From Archaeoglobi archaeon (GTDB lineage: Archaea > Halobacteriota > Archaeoglobi > Archaeoglobales > Archaeoglobaceae), in NCBI GenBank assembly GCA_029259455.1, contig JAPDIT010000003.1:1-26684 (forward strand): a stretch of DNA of 26,684 bases, written 5' to 3'. The notes beneath the pieces are model-generated. The model was not told the origin of the DNA and made no database searches. It saw nothing but the letters and a program-made list of their open reading frames with translations. A program made the position numbers and the translations under genes. Shown here in pieces: positions 15,437-22,664 of this stretch (the first letter of the stretch is position 1; each line of letters begins with the position of its first letter).

Positions 15437-16040
15437 CCCTCTCTTTCAGCATTCTGTAAACGTACTTGAAAACCAGAGCTGCGAGAAGGTGGTCTACAAA
15501 GAAGTCTTGTGGAATGAAAATCAGCACTGTAGCGGCAAAGATAATCGTTGCCGGAGAAGAGAAGCTGAAACCGAACGTTCTTGTGACATTTTTTGACCAT
15601 GAAAGAAGGTTTTGGGTGTTGATTGCGAATTTATAGAACACCAGAAAGCCGAGTGTGTAGATGGGAACAGACGCTACAAGTGTTGAAATCCAGAGCAGCA
15701 AGACCTCTTTCCCTTCTCCTCTTTTCCAGATTAGCTTCCTGAAGAGTCCAGCCAAAAATGCTGAGATCGTGAACCCGTACAGGAATCCTGCTGTCGGGCC
15801 CAGCAGCACCCCCACTCCTCCACCACCAGCAGCCATCGGGAGGGCGAGAGCAATGAGAATGAGATAGACCAGCATTGCAATAAACCCGTAGTAAGGTCCG
15901 AGCAAAAAGCCTGAAAGCATGACACCGAAATTCTGCATTGTGTACGGAACTGGGCCGATTTTAAAGCTAAGCTGAGCAGATACTGCCGTTATTAAAGCCA
16001 TCACCACTGCCAGAACAACCTTTTTTATATCGTTAACCAT
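15420..16040 (-). CDS. bioY: biotin transporter substrate-binding subunit BioY
   Basis: A 206-residue membrane protein, the biotin-binding S component of an ECF transporter. About six spans are visible (for example KKVVLAVVMALITAVSAQLS, YYGFIAMLVYLILIALALP, LWISTLVASVPIYTLGFLVF and TIIFAATVLIFIPQDFFVD). The family signature LLGPTAGFLYGF lies at 79-90 and the early loop FKIGPVPYTMQNFGVML at 26-42. It is first in an operon with the fused ATPase and EcfT. ATG at 16040 follows a TATA box by about 25 nt, and a BirA-like inverted repeat covers the start codon, so biotin very likely represses it. Confidence 0.92.
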   Translation of the reverse strand: MVNDIKKVVLAVVMALITAVSAQLSFKIGPVPYTMQNFGVMLSGFLLGPYYGFIAMLVYLILIALALPMAAGGGGVGVLLGPTAGFLYGFTISAFLAGLFRKLIWKRGEGKEVLLLWISTLVASVPIYTLGFLVFYKFAINTQNLLSWSKNVTRTFGFSFSSPATIIFAATVLIFIPQDFFVDHLLAALVFKYVYRMLKERGVEID

Positions 16041-16060
16041 GAATGGTGGCAGGTTAACGA
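16030..16060 (-). promoter_or_regulatory. BirA-like biotin operator over the bioY start
   Basis: Perfect 9-bp arms TCGTTAACC (16030-16038) and GGTTAACGA (16052-16060) with a 13-bp spacer. The core GTTAACC/GGTTAAC agrees with the BirA site known from comparative studies of bacteria and archaea, whose spacer is usually slightly longer (about 14-16). The bioY ATG (16040-16038) lies partly in the left arm and the right arm touches the TATA box. Confidence 0.82.
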
Positions 16061-16070
16061 ATTTAAAAGC
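16061..16070 (-). promoter_or_regulatory. TATA box for the bioY operon
   Basis: Minus strand reads GCTTTTAAAT, centred about 25 nt before the bioY ATG and directly next to the operator; probable leaderless transcript. Confidence 0.6.
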
Positions 16071-16228
16071 TTTGTGAATCCGCTCTCGCCCCGGAGATAA
16101 AGCTGAGTGTTAGGATGGCGAAGAGGACTAGAGCCAGGAATAGATGATATTGTTTCAACCGACACAATTCCAGCCCCGTCAGCCATGAAAGCTTGCAGAT
16201 GTTGTAGCCTCCTCTGCAATAGGCTAAG

Positions 16229-16238
16229 CTTTTTAAAA
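16229..16238 (+). promoter_or_regulatory. TATA box for hisG
   Basis: CTTTTTAAAA centred about 28 nt before the ATG at 16262. The 190 bases between this box and the bioY promoter show no convincing gene. Confidence 0.55.
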
Positions 16239-16261
16239 CCCGTTACTTTAACATTAAAGCC

Positions 16262-17182
16262 ATGATGGAGAGCAAAAAGGTAAAGGTCTACTTCCCTGAC
16301 GGTCATCTTGAAAAGCCCATCTGGAACGCTCTCGTTACTGCTGGATACAGGCTCGGAAAGACAGAAAGAGGTTACCTTATAGATGTTGATCACCCGAAGC
16401 TCGTTTTCAAGCAGGTCAGACCTCAGATAATGCCGTTCTACATAGAAATGGGAAAAGGAGATGGTGGGATTACAGGAGAGGACATTCTCCAGAACTGGAT
16501 GCTGAAGTCCAATTTGAAAAACGTTGAAGTGTTGGAAGAGCTGCCACTGAGACCAACAAAGCTAGTCGTGGCCATTTCAGAAGAGATTTACCCTGATGTT
16601 TACACAATAGCGGACCTTAAAGAGAGAGTCGGAGACAAGCAGGTATTCATAGCCTCGGAATTTCCAGAAATAGCAAAAATGTATGCTGAGAAACACGGTC
16701 TGAATGCGGTAGTCTTTGATCCCATAGGAAAGACTGAAGCATCTCTCCTTCCCCCAATGCCCGAGGCAGATTTGATCATTGAGGTCACCGAATTCGGAAC
16801 TACACTCAAGGAGAACATGTGCAGGATTATCGATGTGGTGATGGACAAGGTTCACTCAGTCTTCATAGTGAACAAGGAGTCGCTTAAGGATGGGGAGAAA
16901 AAGCAGATAATGGAGAACCTCGTCACCGACCTCAAAGAGGTCATAGAGTCGAGAAACCTTGTCAGCTTCTACTTCAATGTACCCGATGAAAACGATCTGA
17001 AGAAGATAATCGACTATCTGACCGAAAAAGGCTTCGACCCCACAATCTCTCCACTGGCAAAAGGGGGAGCGGCGGTGCACATAATCGTTGACAAGAGCCG
17101 GGTTAAGTTCCTTAAGCCGATAGTGAGAAGCATGGGGGCGAAAAGGATCGCCACCTCACCTGTAATAACATTTGGAGATTAG
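16262..17182 (+). CDS. hisG: ATP phosphoribosyltransferase HisG, long form
   Basis: First step of histidine synthesis: ATP + PRPP to phosphoribosyl-ATP. A 306-residue protein of the long type, regulated through a C-terminal ACT-like domain rather than through HisZ. The two-lobed catalytic part shows DGGITGEDI (67-75) and the PRPP-binding segment ADLIIEVTEFGTTLKEN (169-185), slightly different from the usual TGTTL version (FGTTL here). The regulatory domain fills about 220-306 (LVSFYFNVPDENDLKKIID through SPLAKGGAAVHIIVDK). ATG 16262 is followed directly by a second in-frame ATG; either may be used. The gene stands alone with its own promoter; no other his gene is in the window. Feedback by histidine is expected from the family. 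Confidence 0.9.
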   Translation: MMESKKVKVYFPDGHLEKPIWNALVTAGYRLGKTERGYLIDVDHPKLVFKQVRPQIMPFYIEMGKGDGGITGEDILQNWMLKSNLKNVEVLEELPLRPTKLVVAISEEIYPDVYTIADLKERVGDKQVFIASEFPEIAKMYAEKHGLNAVVFDPIGKTEASLLPPMPEADLIIEVTEFGTTLKENMCRIIDVVMDKVHSVFIVNKESLKDGEKKQIMENLVTDLKEVIESRNLVSFYFNVPDENDLKKIIDYLTEKGFDPTISPLAKGGAAVHIIVDKSRVKFLKPIVRSMGAKRIATSPVITFGD

Positions 17183-17560
17183 CTAACCGATCAGTTCAAC
17201 AAAGACCCTTTTATCTTCTTTGAGGTACCCTAAACAAATGCCCATTTGCTTTGCTCTCCTTTTCAGCCCCTTGTCGTTGGTGATTAGAACGCAACCATAC
17301 CTTTTAGCAGCTTCAAGAAGTGAGGAATCCCCTTCACTCTCAGTTTCCACAATCTCAAAACTCTCAAGAAGTTTTAACGCAAATCTTGCTGCAGTTCTCT
17401 CTCTACCTCTCAAACTTGACTCAAGCTTTTCAAGCTCTCTCTTTACGGAAGCTGTAGCAAGAAATTTGTTGAAACCAAGCTCTCTCAACTGTCCGATAAC
17501 GTCGGCTTTGTTGAGGTAAATGTACATCAAAACATTGGTGTCTATTACTGCACACCTCAC
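17183..17560 (-). CDS. PIN-domain endoribonuclease-like protein downstream of eIF2 gamma
   Basis: A 125-residue PIN domain with the four acidic metal ligands expected for an RNase: Asp7 in VIDTNVLMYIY, Glu42 or Glu46 in VKRELEKLE, Asp78 in EGDSSLLEAAKRYG and Asp96 in LITNDKGLKRRA. The frame is open back to 17641 but that part lies within eIF2 gamma. The GTG at 17560 overlaps the eIF2 gamma stop by four bases (GTGA) and gives a normal PIN length. This pairing with eIF2 gamma resembles the archaeal FCF1/Utp24-like group linked to rRNA processing more than a VapC toxin; no antitoxin gene is adjacent. The exact RNA target is unknown. Confidence 0.85.
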   Translation of the reverse strand: MRCAVIDTNVLMYIYLNKADVIGQLRELGFNKFLATASVKRELEKLESSLRGRERTAARFALKLLESFEIVETESEGDSSLLEAAKRYGCVLITNDKGLKRRAKQMGICLGYLKEDKRVFVELIG

Positions 17561-18780
17561 TTTATTATTCCTGCCCCTATCAGTCTCCATCTGCTTCCCA
17601 CTCTCCTGCTGATAGCAACTCTGGAACCCTTCTCCGCACACACCGGCCTTCTTAGAGTAACTTCCACAACATCATCTCTTGCAGAAGTTACAACACCGAG
17701 AGTTATTGCGGTGCCTATTGCGAGCATCAGTGGCTCGTTCATCTTTATCTTCTCAACTTCCACCTCCTCATCCAGTCCGACAACCCTCTCAAGGAGGTTC
17801 ACTTCCATGGTGAAGCTTGTAAGTACATCTGGTAGCTCGTTTGGATGGCCCACAACATTTCCCACGAGAGCGTCGCTTTTTGTTAATGCGGGATCGAGCT
17901 TCGTTGCAATTCCAACGAGCCCTCCGGGGGTGGCTTCATCAACAAACCTTCCAGAAGCCATGATACTCTGAACTTCCGTAAAAAGTGGATTCCAGTTTCC
18001 CCTGTCGTCCTTAACTCCGGGTCTTATTTCGATCTCATCCCCGACCTTAATTCTACCTCTCGAAAGGCTCCCTCCAACCACACCTCCAAGGAGCTTTTCT
18101 GGTGGAGTTCCTGGCTTGTTGACGTCGAAACTTCTTGCAACATGCATAAGTGGAGGCGAATCGAGGTCTCTTTCAGGTGTTGGGATTGTTTCTTCGATAG
18201 CTTCTATGATTGCGTCCATATTCACCTTTTGCTGTGCGGAAATGGGGATTATTGGGGCATTTTCAGCAATCGTTCCCTTAACGAACTCCTTTATTTCCTG
18301 GTAGTTTTCCAGAACCCTCTCAGGTGTAACGATGTCTATCTTGTTCTGGGCGATGACTATCTTATCTACTCCGATTATCTGCAAAGCCATCAGATGCTCT
18401 TTTGTCTGGGGGCGAGGACATTTTTCATTTGCAGCAATGACAAGCACGGCTCCGTCCATTATCGCAGCACCGCTCAGCATGGTTGCCATCAGCATTTCGT
18501 GGCCGGGGCTGTCAACAAAGCTGACTGTTCTCAGAATTTCCGTCTCAACACCGTGAATCGGACAGGTTTCCTCAACAGTATATGCCTCAGGAGGTTCACA
18601 TTCGGGACACTTTCTGAAAGTTGCATCAGCATACCCGAGCTTGATTGAAATACCCCTCTTCAACTCCTCACTATGCCTATCAGTCCACACTCCACTCAAC
18701 GCAGCTACAAGAGTGGTTTTACCGTGATCAACATGACCGACAAGTCCGATATTGACTTCAGGAAGCGGAACTTCGCTCAT
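17557..18780 (-). CDS. eif2g: translation initiation factor 2 subunit gamma
   Basis: GTPase subunit of aIF2, which brings initiator Met-tRNA to the small ribosomal subunit. A 407-residue protein with G1 GHVDHGKT (15-22), G3 DSPGHE (90-95), G4 NKID (146-149) and G5 SAQ. A zinc knuckle sits in the G domain (RKCPEC at 56-61, then ETCPIHG). Beta-barrel domains II and III follow, with GGVVGGSLSRGRIKVGDEI and the late VEVTLRRPVCAEKGSRVAISRR. The frame is open further upstream to 18873, but ATG 18780 gives the canonical MSEVPLPEVNIGLVGHVDHG opening and lies about 27 nt from a TATA box. The PIN gene overlaps its end and is probably co-expressed. Confidence 0.96.
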   Translation of the reverse strand: MSEVPLPEVNIGLVGHVDHGKTTLVAALSGVWTDRHSEELKRGISIKLGYADATFRKCPECEPPEAYTVEETCPIHGVETEILRTVSFVDSPGHEMLMATMLSGAAIMDGAVLVIAANEKCPRPQTKEHLMALQIIGVDKIVIAQNKIDIVTPERVLENYQEIKEFVKGTIAENAPIIPISAQQKVNMDAIIEAIEETIPTPERDLDSPPLMHVARSFDVNKPGTPPEKLLGGVVGGSLSRGRIKVGDEIEIRPGVKDDRGNWNPLFTEVQSIMASGRFVDEATPGGLVGIATKLDPALTKSDALVGNVVGHPNELPDVLTSFTMEVNLLERVVGLDEEVEVEKIKMNEPLMLAIGTAITLGVVTSARDDVVEVTLRRPVCAEKGSRVAISRRVGSRWRLIGAGIIK

Positions 18781-18803
18781 GAAATCAATCCCGAGGGGGA
18801 TGT

Positions 18804-18811
18804 ATTTAAAT
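18804..18811 (-). promoter_or_regulatory. TATA box for the eIF2 gamma operon
   Basis: ATTTAAAT, about 27 nt before the ATG at 18780. The copy of ATCACAAAT at 18828-18820, just upstream, equals one arm of the operator at 12925-12955. Confidence 0.55.
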
Positions 18812-18960
18812 GTTGAGGGATTTGTGATATGCCGGTAGGAATATATTTTGCTAAATGAGACGTCTAAGGCCACCCGATTTTGACCTTACCATAGCTTCTC
18901 ATTCTACAGCCATAAAGGGAAAAATGGTCACTGCAAAGGCATTTAAGCAAAAAACTCAGA

Positions 18961-19032
18961 TGCCCCCGCCGGGAGTTGAACCCGGGTCGAGGAGTCCGCA
19001 GCCCCTCAGGATATCCGCTACCCCACGGGGGC
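18961..19032 (-). tRNA. tRNA-Arg (anticodon GCG)
   Basis: A 72-nt cloverleaf on the minus strand. Acceptor GCCCCCG pairs with CGGGGGC and the discriminator is A. U8 G9 are followed by a D-arm with GG and A20 (GCGGAT). Anticodon stem AGGGG/CTCCT encloses loop CTGCGGA, so the anticodon is GCG (reads CGC/CGU). T-arm CCGGG-TTCAACT-CCCGG is perfect. A20 and C35 are known arginine identity marks. CCA is not encoded; no intron. A T6 run (plus 18950-18956) soon after the 3' end is a likely terminator, and a TATA-like ATAAATTT (plus 19060-19067) lies upstream. Confidence 0.93.
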
Positions 19033-19059
19033 ATTCGTTGAAGATTAAATTCTTGCAAG

Positions 19060-19067
19060 ATAAATTT
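19060..19067 (-). promoter_or_regulatory. TATA box for tRNA-Arg
   Basis: Minus strand reads AAATTTAT about 30 nt before the tRNA 5' end, in the gap shared with the divergent lysS promoter. Confidence 0.4.
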
Positions 19068-19106
19068 TTCCTATCTTCCCAAACTTTGCAATCTCGATAA
19101 AGGCAA

Positions 19107-19115
19107 GTTTAAAAA
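19107..19115 (+). promoter_or_regulatory. TATA box for the lysS operon
   Basis: GTTTAAAAA centred about 27 nt before the ATG at 19138; no ribosome-binding site precedes that ATG, so the transcript is probably leaderless. Confidence 0.55.
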
Positions 19116-19137
19116 CAGCACCGCCACAGCTTGACCG

Positions 19138-20619
19138 ATGCACTGGGCTGATGTGATCGCAGCAGAGTTGCTGAAAAGGTCTGATTCCCACACAATAGCC
19201 ACCGGCATCTCACCTTCGGGACATATTCATCTCGGTAATCTGAGAGAGATGGTTACGGCAGACGCCATCAGGAGAGCTCTCGTTGATGCAGGTGGAGGGG
19301 CGAAAATAGTGTACATCGCAGACGACTTCGACCCTTTGAGAAGGAGGTATCCCTTTTTGCCTGAGGAGTATGAGAACTACGTAGGAATGCCCCTCTGCAA
19401 AATTCCCGATCCAGAAGGTTGTCACAATTCTTATTCCGAACACTTCCTCCAGCCCTTCCTTGAATCCCTCGAAATTCTTGGCATTCCGGTAGAGGTTTGC
19501 AGGGCTTATCAGATGTACAGAGACAGTCTTTACGAGGAAAATACGAGGATTGCTTTAAGAAAGAGAGATGAAATTGCCAGAATCATAGCTGAAGTGACAG
19601 GGAGAGAGCTTGAGGAGGACTGGTATCCCTTCATGCCCCTATGCAAAAACTGCGGGAGGATTAACTCTGCAAAAGTGAAGTCTTTCGATGAGAAGTGGGT
19701 ATACTACGAGTGTGAGTGTGGCTACAGCGGAAAAGTTAGCTATTCTGGCGGGGGAAAGCTCACGTGGAGAGTTGACTGGGCTGCAAGATGGCAGATTTTG
19801 AAGGTAACCTGTGAGCCGTTTGGAAAAGACCATGCTGCTGCTGGAGGGAGCTACGACACTGGGGTGAGAATAGCCAAGGAGATTTTCAATTATGAGCCTC
19901 CCTATCCAGTCCCATACGAGTGGATTCATCTCAAGGGAAAGGGGGCCATGAAAAGCTCGAAGGGAATCGTGATTCCCGTCCGTGAAATGGTTGAGGTAAT
20001 CCCTCCCGAAATAGTGAGGTACATTACCATTAGAGTTAAGCCGGAGAGGCATATCGAGTTCGACCCAGGAATTGGGCTGCTCGACCTTGTTGAGGAGTTT
20101 GAGGAGAAATTCAAGGAGAAGGACAGGAGCGTTGAGCTCAGCTTGGTTGGAGATGTGGTTTACTCAGATGTCCCCTTCCGTCATCTGATTGTAGTTGGCC
20201 AGATTGCTAACTGGGATTTGGACAAAGTTCTCGAAATTATAGAAAGGACAGGATACAGAGTTGATGAGATTGCGAGGAAAGATGTTGAGAGAAGGCTGAA
20301 GTATGCGAAAAAGTGGATTGAAAAGTATGCTCCAGACAGAATAAAATTTGAAATACCGGAGAACGTCAGCGTTGATTTCAGTGAGGAGGAGGAGAGGTTC
20401 CTAAAGGTTTATGCAGAAAAGTTACAGAACAACATGTCACCGGAAGAAATACACACCCTCGTGTATGACGTCTCAAAGGAGTTGGGTATTAAGCCCTCAA
20501 AGGCCTTTCAGGCAATTTACAAGGCCATTCTTGGTAAGACCTACGGCCCAAGGGCGGGTTACTTCATAAAATCCCTCGGAGTGGAGTGGGTGAAGGAGAG
20601 AATAAAGGCTGCCCTATGA
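19138..20619 (+). CDS. lysS: class I lysyl-tRNA synthetase
   Basis: Charges tRNA-Lys with lysine. A 493-residue class I enzyme, the form typical of archaea and unrelated to the class II LysRS of E. coli. The Rossmann catalytic domain carries the HIGH-type HIHLGN (29-34) and the KMSKS-type MKSSKG (271-276). A zinc-binding insert shows CKNC (169-172) and CEC (192-194). The C-terminal helical anticodon-binding part runs from about 320, ending in KAFQAIYKAILGKTYGPRAGYF. The start is fixed by the TATA box. Its stop overlaps the start of the radical SAM gene (ATGA), making it the first gene of a five-gene run. Confidence 0.95.
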   Translation: MHWADVIAAELLKRSDSHTIATGISPSGHIHLGNLREMVTADAIRRALVDAGGGAKIVYIADDFDPLRRRYPFLPEEYENYVGMPLCKIPDPEGCHNSYSEHFLQPFLESLEILGIPVEVCRAYQMYRDSLYEENTRIALRKRDEIARIIAEVTGRELEEDWYPFMPLCKNCGRINSAKVKSFDEKWVYYECECGYSGKVSYSGGGKLTWRVDWAARWQILKVTCEPFGKDHAAAGGSYDTGVRIAKEIFNYEPPYPVPYEWIHLKGKGAMKSSKGIVIPVREMVEVIPPEIVRYITIRVKPERHIEFDPGIGLLDLVEEFEEKFKEKDRSVELSLVGDVVYSDVPFRHLIVVGQIANWDLDKVLEIIERTGYRVDEIARKDVERRLKYAKKWIEKYAPDRIKFEIPENVSVDFSEEEERFLKVYAEKLQNNMSPEEIHTLVYDVSKELGIKPSKAFQAIYKAILGKTYGPRAGYFIKSLGVEWVKERIKAAL

Positions 20620-21611
20620 GGAGAATCGAGGTCGGAAGTCGCTACACATACCTCCCGGAAGGGTGCAAGCTCTGCAGAAGAGGCTCCAAGCTGGTTTTGT
20701 TTGTTACGGGCATTTGCAACAATTCCTGCTTTTACTGTCCCGTTTCGAGAGAAAAGATAGGAAAAGATGTCGTTTTTGCCAACGAGAGGCCGGTAAAAGG
20801 CCTTGAAGACCTTATGGAGGAACTCGAAATGATGGATGCTGAAGGTATTGCAATCACTGGGGGAGAGCCTCTGCTTAAACTTGAGAGAGTTCGGGAATAC
20901 CTTAAGATGGTGAAGAAGCTCGACTTGCATGTTCACCTCTACACTTCTCTACCTGCAGGAGAGAAGTTGAGAAAGCTTGAGGGGCTTGACGAAATTCGCT
21001 TCCACCCTCCTGAGCTGAAAAATCCGGAAAAGTATGAGGAGTCTATCAGAATTGCAAAAAAGCTGGGAATGGATGCAGGCTTTGAGATTCCAGCAATCCG
21101 CTATGAGGAGAGGATAGTTGAGATTGCAAACAGAAACGATGCTTTCCTAAACGTAAATCAGCTTGAGGTGAGTGAGAGCAACTGGGAGAAGATAGTGGGG
21201 AAATACAGGGTTGTTGATTACTATGTCGATGACGATGAAACTGAAAGAATCGTTAAAAAGTACGAAAAAGCCGAGAAATTCCACTACTGCAGCGCAAGGT
21301 TTAAAGATGTAGCCCAGTTCAGAAGGAGGCTGATAAGGATGGCAATGAACCACCCAGAATTCTATAAAATAACAAGAGATGGCACACTTGTATGCATGAG
21401 AATAGAAGGGGATGAGGAGAAGCTGAAAACAGCAGAAAAAATCCTCAGCGAAGCTGGAGAGGAATTTGTAAGATTTGAGGAGTGCATTGAGACCACCCCA
21501 GAACTGGATGAGGAAATCAGAGAAGCTTTAAAATCTGAGGGGTTAAGGCTGATGATAGTCGAGAGATATCCGACGTATAACCGGCTGGTGCTTGAGTTAA
21601 TGGAAATCTGA
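20616..21611 (+). CDS. radical SAM protein (COG2108-like)
   Basis: A 331-residue radical SAM enzyme of unknown reaction. The cluster motif CNNSCFYC (Cys34, 38, 41) and TGGEP (81-85, AdoMet site) are intact. A CxxC pair (CKLC, 17-20) precedes the barrel and further cysteines come late (HYCSARF, LVCMRIEG, FEECIE), which may bind a second cluster or zinc. The TIM-barrel strands are traceable (LDEIRFHPPEL, DAGFEIPAIRYEE). It begins with an ATG that overlaps the lysS stop by four bases; an earlier in-frame start at 20586 would lie inside lysS and is not needed. The neighbours deal with translation and prenyl lipid carriers, but no substrate follows from this. Confidence 0.85.
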   Translation: MRRIEVGSRYTYLPEGCKLCRRGSKLVLFVTGICNNSCFYCPVSREKIGKDVVFANERPVKGLEDLMEELEMMDAEGIAITGGEPLLKLERVREYLKMVKKLDLHVHLYTSLPAGEKLRKLEGLDEIRFHPPELKNPEKYEESIRIAKKLGMDAGFEIPAIRYEERIVEIANRNDAFLNVNQLEVSESNWEKIVGKYRVVDYYVDDDETERIVKKYEKAEKFHYCSARFKDVAQFRRRLIRMAMNHPEFYKITRDGTLVCMRIEGDEEKLKTAEKILSEAGEEFVRFEECIETTPELDEEIREALKSEGLRLMIVERYPTYNRLVLELMEI

Positions 21612-21619
21612 GGTGTGGC

Positions 21620-21922
21620 ATGAGCGGAGAAGTCGAGGCAAGGGTAAGGAAGTATCTCGAAAGGGACAAAAACGGTCTGAGAAAAGAACTGCTGAAAATA
21701 CTCCTCGAAGGAAAGAAGTTCACGACCAACGAAATACATGAAATTTTGGCGAAGAAGGGCTACTCGATAAGCCCGAGAGGGGTTTCTGCGATGGTTGGCC
21801 TGATTTCGGCAAGGCTTGGAATACTCAAAACCGAGCTCGGAGAGAAGAACCGATACTACCTCAAGAGTGAGTACGCGGACTTGGTAAGGAGAATTGTTGA
21901 GGAATTCGATGATAGTTCATAA
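21620..21922 (+). CDS. small winged-helix protein, DUF2551 family
   Basis: A 100-residue archaeal protein with a predicted winged helix: LRKELLKILLEGKKFTTNEI, HEILAKKGYSISPRGVSAMV (recognition helix region) and LGILKTELGEKNRYYLKS (wing). It could bind DNA or a protein partner; no ligand motif is seen. GAGGTG lies four bases before the ATG. Its 3' end overlaps the cis-prenyltransferase gene by 14 bases. DUF2551 is recalled from memory. As the only regulator-like gene in the run, it might control the run itself, which is inference. Confidence 0.78.
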   Translation: MSGEVEARVRKYLERDKNGLRKELLKILLEGKKFTTNEIHEILAKKGYSISPRGVSAMVGLISARLGILKTELGEKNRYYLKSEYADLVRRIVEEFDDSS

Positions 21923-22664
21923 AATTTACGAGAAGAGGTTGCTGAGGAATGTAAAGAGCGGAGCGATTCCTGAACATATAGCCATCATTATGGACGGAAA
22001 CAGGAGATTTGCGAGGAAAAAAGGTCTGGAACCGCATGAAGGACATTTTTTCGGTTCAAAGAAGGCTGAAGAAGTCCTCGACTGGTGCTGGGAGCTGGGA
22101 GTTAAGATGCTAACACTCTACGCCTTCTCAACTGAAAACTTCAAGAGGAGCGAGAAGGAGAGAAGAAACATCTTCCGACTTCTTGAGCAGGAGCTTAGGA
22201 GGCTCCTGAAGGACAGAAAGACTTACGAAAGGGAGCTTAGGGTCAGAGTTGTGGGTAAGAAAGAATATCTGCCCAAAAGCCTTCGTGAGACGATAAAAGA
22301 GGTTGAGGAGGCCACCAGAAATCACAGAAAGCATTACCTGAACGTTGCTGTAGCCTACGGAGGAAGGCAGGAAATTATAGATGCTGTAAAGGCAATCTTG
22401 ACGAAGGTCAAAAGGGGTGAGATAAAGCCAGATGAGATTGATGAAAAAATGCTTGAGGAACATTTATATGGTGAAGGGAAGTATTCTAAGGTTGACCTGA
22501 TAATAAGGACGGGTGGGGAGCAGAGGCTCTCGAACTTCCTTCCATGGCAGGCTGTGAACAGCATCGCGTACTTCTGCGATGTCTACTGGCCTGAGTTCAG
22601 AAAAATAGATTTGCTCAGGGCTATAAGGGCCTGGCAGTACAGGAGAAGCCAAGAGGTGGTATGA
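21909..22664 (+). CDS. uppS: cis-prenyltransferase (UppS family)
   Basis: Condenses isopentenyl diphosphate onto an allylic primer in Z configuration, making the polyprenyl/dolichyl lipid carrier for glycosylation at the membrane. A 251-residue protein with all conserved regions: EHIAIIMDGNRRFARKKG (22-39, catalytic Asp29; Phe replaces the usual Trp after NRR), LYAFSTENFKRSEKE, VAYGGRQEI, and the late block DLIIRTGGEQRLSNFLPWQ with FCDVYWPEF. ATG 21909 has GAGG eight bases upstream; the frame opens at a TTG five codons earlier, less likely. It overlaps DUF2551 by 14 bases and its stop overlaps the aRF1 start (ATGA). Chain length cannot be read from sequence. Confidence 0.94.
   Translation: MIVHKIYEKRLLRNVKSGAIPEHIAIIMDGNRRFARKKGLEPHEGHFFGSKKAEEVLDWCWELGVKMLTLYAFSTENFKRSEKERRNIFRLLEQELRRLLKDRKTYERELRVRVVGKKEYLPKSLRETIKEVEEATRNHRKHYLNVAVAYGGRQEIIDAVKAILTKVKRGEIKPDEIDEKMLEEHLYGEGKYSKVDLIIRTGGEQRLSNFLPWQAVNSIAYFCDVYWPEFRKIDLLRAIRAWQYRRSQEVV

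Noticed and set aside
16063..16158. Minus-strand 31-codon frame from TTG with a hydrophobic, signal-peptide-like sequence, ending at the bioY TATA box
   Set aside because: TTG start without a clear ribosome-binding site, and the stop overlaps the bioY promoter. It could be a gene remnant; not enough to call a gene.
16075..16225. Possible small RNA with GGAAT/ATTCC pairing in the bioY-hisG gap
   Set aside because: Pairing is short with a large unpaired loop, and no K-turn or box motif is convincing.
17183..17560. VapC toxin of a toxin-antitoxin pair
   Set aside because: No small antitoxin gene on either side; the neighbour is eIF2 gamma.
17561..17641. 27-residue N-terminal extension of the PIN protein
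   Set aside because: Lies inside the eIF2 gamma gene, and the GTGA-coupled GTG gives the normal PIN domain start.
18781..18873. 31-residue N-terminal extension of eIF2 gamma
   Set aside because: Would cover the TATA box, and the family begins at the MSEVPLPEVNIG methionine.
18855..19100. Open frames on both strands between eIF2 gamma and lysS
   Set aside because: Both run through the tRNA-Arg gene and lack start signals.
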